Assembly: GCA_029934815.1 (NCBI GenBank)
Contig: JAOZLM010000094.1
Span: 1-8,095, forward strand
Direction: 5' to 3'
Length of the DNA: 8,095 nt
Source of the DNA: Desulfocapsa sp.
GTDB taxonomy: Bacteria; Desulfobacterota; Desulfobulbia; Desulfobulbales; Desulfocapsaceae
How positions within the stretch are numbered: the first letter of the stretch is position 1; each line of letters opens with the position of its first letter. The notes beneath the pieces were generated by a model. The model saw only the letters and a program-made list of their open reading frames with translations, ran no database searches and was not told the origin of the DNA. The translations under genes and the position numbers were made by a program. Shown piece by piece: positions 5,495-8,095 of this stretch.

Positions 5495-7279
5495 ATGGAA
5501 TTCAACGAAGCAATAGTTCAGTTGTATCAGCAAAATCTTCCAGGCGGGCGTCTTGCAAAGAATCAGTTACGGGCAGATTGTCCCTTTTGTAAAGAAAATG
5601 GGTTTGACCCAAGCGATAAGTTTATTGTTTATCTGAATAAAGACGGTTTCTTTTTTGGATATTTTCGCTGCCTGAATCGTTGCGTCGCAGGTGGCTTTCC
5701 CCTCTGGTTTACAAAACTAGCGGGGCTTGACCCTTCGCAAACTCCAGGGTTTGATCCCGACCGGGAGTTCCTGCTGCAGAATGTAAATTATCCCGCCAAA
5801 AACTTAAATCATGAAATAAGTGTCCATACAGCAAGTATGCCAGATGGCATACTTGCACGGTACCAGGAAGCAGGTGTCGGGCAGGACGTATTGCTGGATC
5901 TTGGTGTTGGTTTCAATGGACGCTATCTTGTCTATCCCTATTTTCAGGAAGACGGCAACTGTTACGCTGCCCACTGTGTGTTCCCTGATCGCCTGGAAGA
6001 CAGCTTCTGGCATGGTAATGAAGATTTTTTCACCGAAGTGCACCGTATTTTCAATGTGCAGGATATTGAGCGATGTGAAAATGGTTCCCTGTTTTTATGT
6101 GTGGGGGAGGAATCCCTTCTGGTTTTAAAACAACTGGGCTTTCCGGCTGTGGCAGTTCCTGATCTTGCAACTTTGGAAAGCCTTGAACCTGCTCGTTTTG
6201 CTTTTATAAAAACATTGTTTTTGGTGACATCAAATGCACAGGAAGCTGATGTCAGCATGCGGGTGCTGGCTTCCCGTATGGGCTATAAAGTAAGACCTCT
6301 CAGGTGGCCGGCAGGGCTTGCCAAAGACTACAATCTCTGGCAGCTGGCAAAGGAAAAAGGTGAAGGGTTTCGTGCTGCAGTTTCGGCGATGATTGCAAAA
6401 GCCCGTGCTTTTTCCCCCTTTGCTACTCCCAAAAGAGAGTACGAAAATTTCAGCGAACAGCTCCTAATGGAAGGCGGGAGTGACTATGGCGCTTTGCAAT
6501 GTGGTTTTCCGCTCCTTGATGAGGCGCTGGATGGAATTCATGGAATTAATATTATTGGCGGTGCGCCCAAAACAGGTAAATCCACTTTTCTGATTCAAAC
6601 AGCAACAGAAATGGCTTTGCGGGGTATCCCGGTTCTCTATTATGATTTTGAGAATGGCAGGCAGAAGATTTATCAACGTAGCCTCTGTCGTCTGAGTCGT
6701 CTCTCAGCAGAGCAGATTCGTTCGCAAAAATTCACAGAAGATGAAAAACAGCGCTATGAGGACGCTGGTAGAAAAATGCAGAAAATGTTGCATTTTTTCC
6801 GTGTAATAAATGACAGGCAGGTGACGCCTGAAATAATGCGCAGGCACATCGATTTTATTCGTCATGAAACGAACTCACAATACACAGTAGTGGTGATAGA
6901 CAGCTTGCACAAACTTCCCTTCAAAGATTTTTCAGAACGAAGAACCGGTATTGATGCCTGGTTGCGACAGATGGAATCCATCCGCGATGAACTCCACGTC
7001 TCTTTTCTTGTTGTTTCTGAGCTGTCCAGAGGAGATGGCAAAAGTTATAGCGAAACACCACATTTAGGCGTGTTTAAAGGGTCAGGCGATATTGAATATA
7101 GTGCAGATAACGCCATGGTGCTTTATCCCGACTGGGAGCAGATGCAAAGTGCTTCCGGAGAAAACCGGAAAAACAGGTTATGGCTGGTTGCCAGCCGTGA
7201 GCAGAGTCCGGGCCTGGTTGCGGACTATGTTGTCGATTATCCCTATTGGGGATTTACCGAACATTCACCGGCAGAATAG
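5495..7279 (+). CDS. Primase-helicase-like protein: zinc ribbon, degenerate TOPRIM, DnaB/RecA-like ATPase
   Basis: The 594-residue protein has the domain order of T7 gp4-like primase-helicases. A zinc ribbon is seen at CPFC (29-32) with a second pair in RCLNRC (Cys59, Cys63; spacing of three, not the usual two). A TOPRIM-like region covers about 150-275, and a RecA-type motor follows. The motor is intact: Walker A GAPKTGKST (356-364), Walker B VVVIDS with Asp469, VVSELSRG (506-513), a DnaB-like FKGSGDIEYSADNAMVLY segment, and LVASREQSPG near the end. The TOPRIM looks catalytically dead: the EG motif reads VGEES (203-207), and the DxD motif reads SNA (246-248). The family's KD motif survives (LAKDYN). 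It is thus probably a hexameric helicase or DNA-dependent ATPase, not an active primase. ATG 5495 is preferred; an in-frame TTG at 5468 would add nine residues. Neither start has a clear ribosome site. No phage genes adjoin it. A replicative, repair or mobile-element origin is open. Confidence 0.85.
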   Translation: MEFNEAIVQLYQQNLPGGRLAKNQLRADCPFCKENGFDPSDKFIVYLNKDGFFFGYFRCLNRCVAGGFPLWFTKLAGLDPSQTPGFDPDREFLLQNVNYPAKNLNHEISVHTASMPDGILARYQEAGVGQDVLLDLGVGFNGRYLVYPYFQEDGNCYAAHCVFPDRLEDSFWHGNEDFFTEVHRIFNVQDIERCENGSLFLCVGEESLLVLKQLGFPAVAVPDLATLESLEPARFAFIKTLFLVTSNAQEADVSMRVLASRMGYKVRPLRWPAGLAKDYNLWQLAKEKGEGFRAAVSAMIAKARAFSPFATPKREYENFSEQLLMEGGSDYGALQCGFPLLDEALDGIHGINIIGGAPKTGKSTFLIQTATEMALRGIPVLYYDFENGRQKIYQRSLCRLSRLSAEQIRSQKFTEDEKQRYEDAGRKMQKMLHFFRVINDRQVTPEIMRRHIDFIRHETNSQYTVVVIDSLHKLPFKDFSERRTGIDAWLRQMESIRDELHVSFLVVSELSRGDGKSYSETPHLGVFKGSGDIEYSADNAMVLYPDWEQMQSASGENRKNRLWLVASREQSPGLVADYVVDYPYWGFTEHSPAE

Positions 7280-7281
7280 AT

Positions 7282-7305
7282 GCATTCGTAGCTGCATTCG
7301 CAGCT
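7282..7305 (+). repeat. Two tandem 12-bp repeats GCATTCGyAGCT
   Basis: GCATTCGTAGCT (7282-7293) is followed directly by GCATTCGCAGCT (7294-7305), one base different. The junction also forms a hairpin, AGCTGC-ATTC-GCAGCT (7290-7305). It starts 3 bases after the helicase stop codon. There is no T-run immediately after it, so terminator activity is uncertain. Confidence 0.5.
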
Positions 7306-7386
7306 GGATTCCATAAAATTATTACCACCTTCCGGATTTCATATTTTTATTTGGTATTTTTTTGTACGGTACTGTATCTTCCATAT

Positions 7387-7414
7387 TTGTTGTCAGGCAA
7401 TTTTACGGTATAAG
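7387..7414 (+). promoter_or_regulatory. Possible promoter for the cytochrome gene
   Basis: TATAAG (7409-7414, 5 of 6) lies 16 bases after TTGTTG (7387-7392, 3 of 6). The expected start is near 7421, with a leader of about 30 bases before the ATG at 7451. The -35 match is poor, so an activator may be needed or the call may be wrong. Apart from the tandem repeat, the rest of 7280-7450 is AT-rich with no recognisable gene. Confidence 0.35.
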
Positions 7415-7440
7415 TTCTTTTTAATGCTCAATGCTTTCCA

Positions 7441-7445
7441 GGGAG
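7441..7445 (+). promoter_or_regulatory. Ribosome-binding site GGGAG of the cytochrome gene
   Basis: GGGAG sits 5 bases before the ATG at 7451. It is the strongest Shine-Dalgarno in the window and fixes the start of the cytochrome, whose signal peptide begins directly at this Met. Confidence 0.7.
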
Positions 7446-7450
7446 TTTGT

Positions 7451-8095
7451 ATGAAACTGTTTTTTTCGGCCATGGTTATCGGCCTTTTTGTTTTTACAGT
7501 TCAGAGTGTACACGCATTTGATATGAATGGCGGCAATGCCCTCTGGGGAAAATATGCCATTCAGACCTGCAGATCGTGCCATACCGAAAAAGGGCTCACT
7601 TCCCTTGCCCCTCAGGAACGAAGTGCTGAGATGTGGGAAGCTTTCTTTGTGGATGATTATAGAAAATTACGTGAGATGGATCATGATTTTTCGGCCGTTG
7701 GAATTAATGACCGTCAGCTGGAAAATATCCATAAGTACCTCGTTGAAACTGCCACAAAAGATAGTAGCGGTGGACAGGTTGGGGCAATAACATCAACTGC
7801 AGTTGTTGCAGCCAGTATCCCTCAGAAAACATATACTACTAAGGTGAATAAACCTAAAGTGATGGCTGCTAAAAGCGGTGGTGCTGAAAAGTTTGATAAA
7901 GATGCTGGAAATGCAGGGAAAGGAAGGTATATTTTTAGAAAATGTCTTGCCTGTCACAAAAAAAATAACGCACCAATTATTTCTCCTGCTGACAGAACAC
8001 GAAAAGCATGGAGCCGTTTCTTCGATAGAGATTTTAAGAAGTTTAAGAAATATATGCCGGAATTTGATACTTACAAATATTCTGTTTCACAGATG
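7451..8095 (+). CDS. Exported diheme c-type cytochrome with duplicated domain, 3' end outside window
   Basis: The reading frame is open from the ATG to the right edge (215 codons). Residues 1-22 are a Sec signal peptide: MK, a hydrophobic core, and a VHA cleavage site before FD. The mature protein is therefore periplasmic or outer-surface. Two heme-c attachment motifs are present: CRSCH (40-44) and CLACH (165-169). The two halves are clearly a duplication: GNALWGKY and GNAGKGRY precede the hemes, and APQERSAEMWEAFF and SPADRTRKAWSRFF follow them at similar distances. A low-complexity Ala/Thr/Ser/Lys linker (about 104-150) joins them. The second half is rich in Lys near its end (DFKKFKKYMPEF). 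The likely role is electron transfer in anaerobic respiration; the partner is unknown. It has its own ribosome site and promoter candidate, so it is probably independent of the helicase gene. More heme motifs could lie beyond the edge. Confidence 0.88.
   Translation, partial: MKLFFSAMVIGLFVFTVQSVHAFDMNGGNALWGKYAIQTCRSCHTEKGLTSLAPQERSAEMWEAFFVDDYRKLREMDHDFSAVGINDRQLENIHKYLVETATKDSSGGQVGAITSTAVVAASIPQKTYTTKVNKPKVMAAKSGGAEKFDKDAGNAGKGRYIFRKCLACHKKNNAPIISPADRTRKAWSRFFDRDFKKFKKYMPEFDTYKYSVSQM

Noticed and set aside
5495..7279. Prophage or antiviral-defence origin for the primase-helicase
   Set aside because: No integrase, phage structural gene, attachment repeat, nuclease or toxin gene flanks it, so origin is left open and no defence role is claimed.
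7358..7378. T-run followed by GTACGGTAC as a terminator
   Set aside because: The T-run precedes rather than follows the weak symmetric sequence on the plus strand, and the stem is too short to call.
7280..7450. Possible c-di-GMP (GEMM) riboswitch ahead of the cytochrome
   Set aside because: A PilZ protein nearby made this worth checking, but I see none of the conserved GEMM core sequence in this gap or in 1809-2001.
7527..7790. Plus-strand open frame of 87 codons near the right end
   Set aside because: It is an out-of-frame shadow of the cytochrome gene, which has the signal peptide, ribosome site and heme motifs.

Overview
The window looks like ordinary chromosomal sequence from a Gram-negative, probably anaerobic bacterium. 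My best guess is Desulfobacterota (Desulfobulbales-like). The reasons are an exported multiheme-type c cytochrome, a HEAT-repeat/cyclic-nucleotide-domain/PilZ signalling protein of a style familiar from deltaproteobacteria, a moderate GC content by eye, and a dispersed-repeat-like hairpin. The taxonomic call is inference, because no rRNA or tRNA gene is present. No transposase, integrase, CRISPR array or phage structural gene is visible.

Layout: two genes read leftwards. A small cyclic-nucleotide-binding-domain protein (637-1086) is followed by a calcineurin-like metallophosphoesterase (587 to beyond the left edge), probably as one operon. The metallophosphoesterase starts at GTG and lacks the usual DxH motif. 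A compact intergenic region (1087-1211) carries two back-to-back promoter candidates. From there everything reads rightwards: a Maf/YhdE nucleotide pyrophosphatase (1212-1808); a 1123-residue HEAT + CNB + PilZ protein (2002-5373); a primase-helicase-like protein with a zinc ribbon, a degenerate TOPRIM domain and an intact RecA/DnaB-like ATPase (5495-7279); and the start of an exported diheme c-type cytochrome with an internal duplication (7451 to beyond the right edge).

The intergenic spaces are structured. A 14-bp perfect palindrome overlaps a predicted -10 box, and a 16-bp inverted repeat lies just ahead of the HEAT/CNB/PilZ gene. A dispersed-repeat-like hairpin, a second hairpin and another 14-bp perfect palindrome fill the gap before the primase-helicase gene. 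A small tandem repeat follows that gene.

Functional reading: the left half is rich in second-messenger parts. There are two CNB folds, one PilZ domain with complete c-di-GMP-binding motifs, and a phosphoesterase. No cyclase is in the window. I do not see a defence system. The most unusual items are the HEAT-CNB-PilZ fusion, in which the CNB has lost its phosphate-binding arginine, and the primase-helicase, in which the primase active-site acids are gone while the motor motifs remain.
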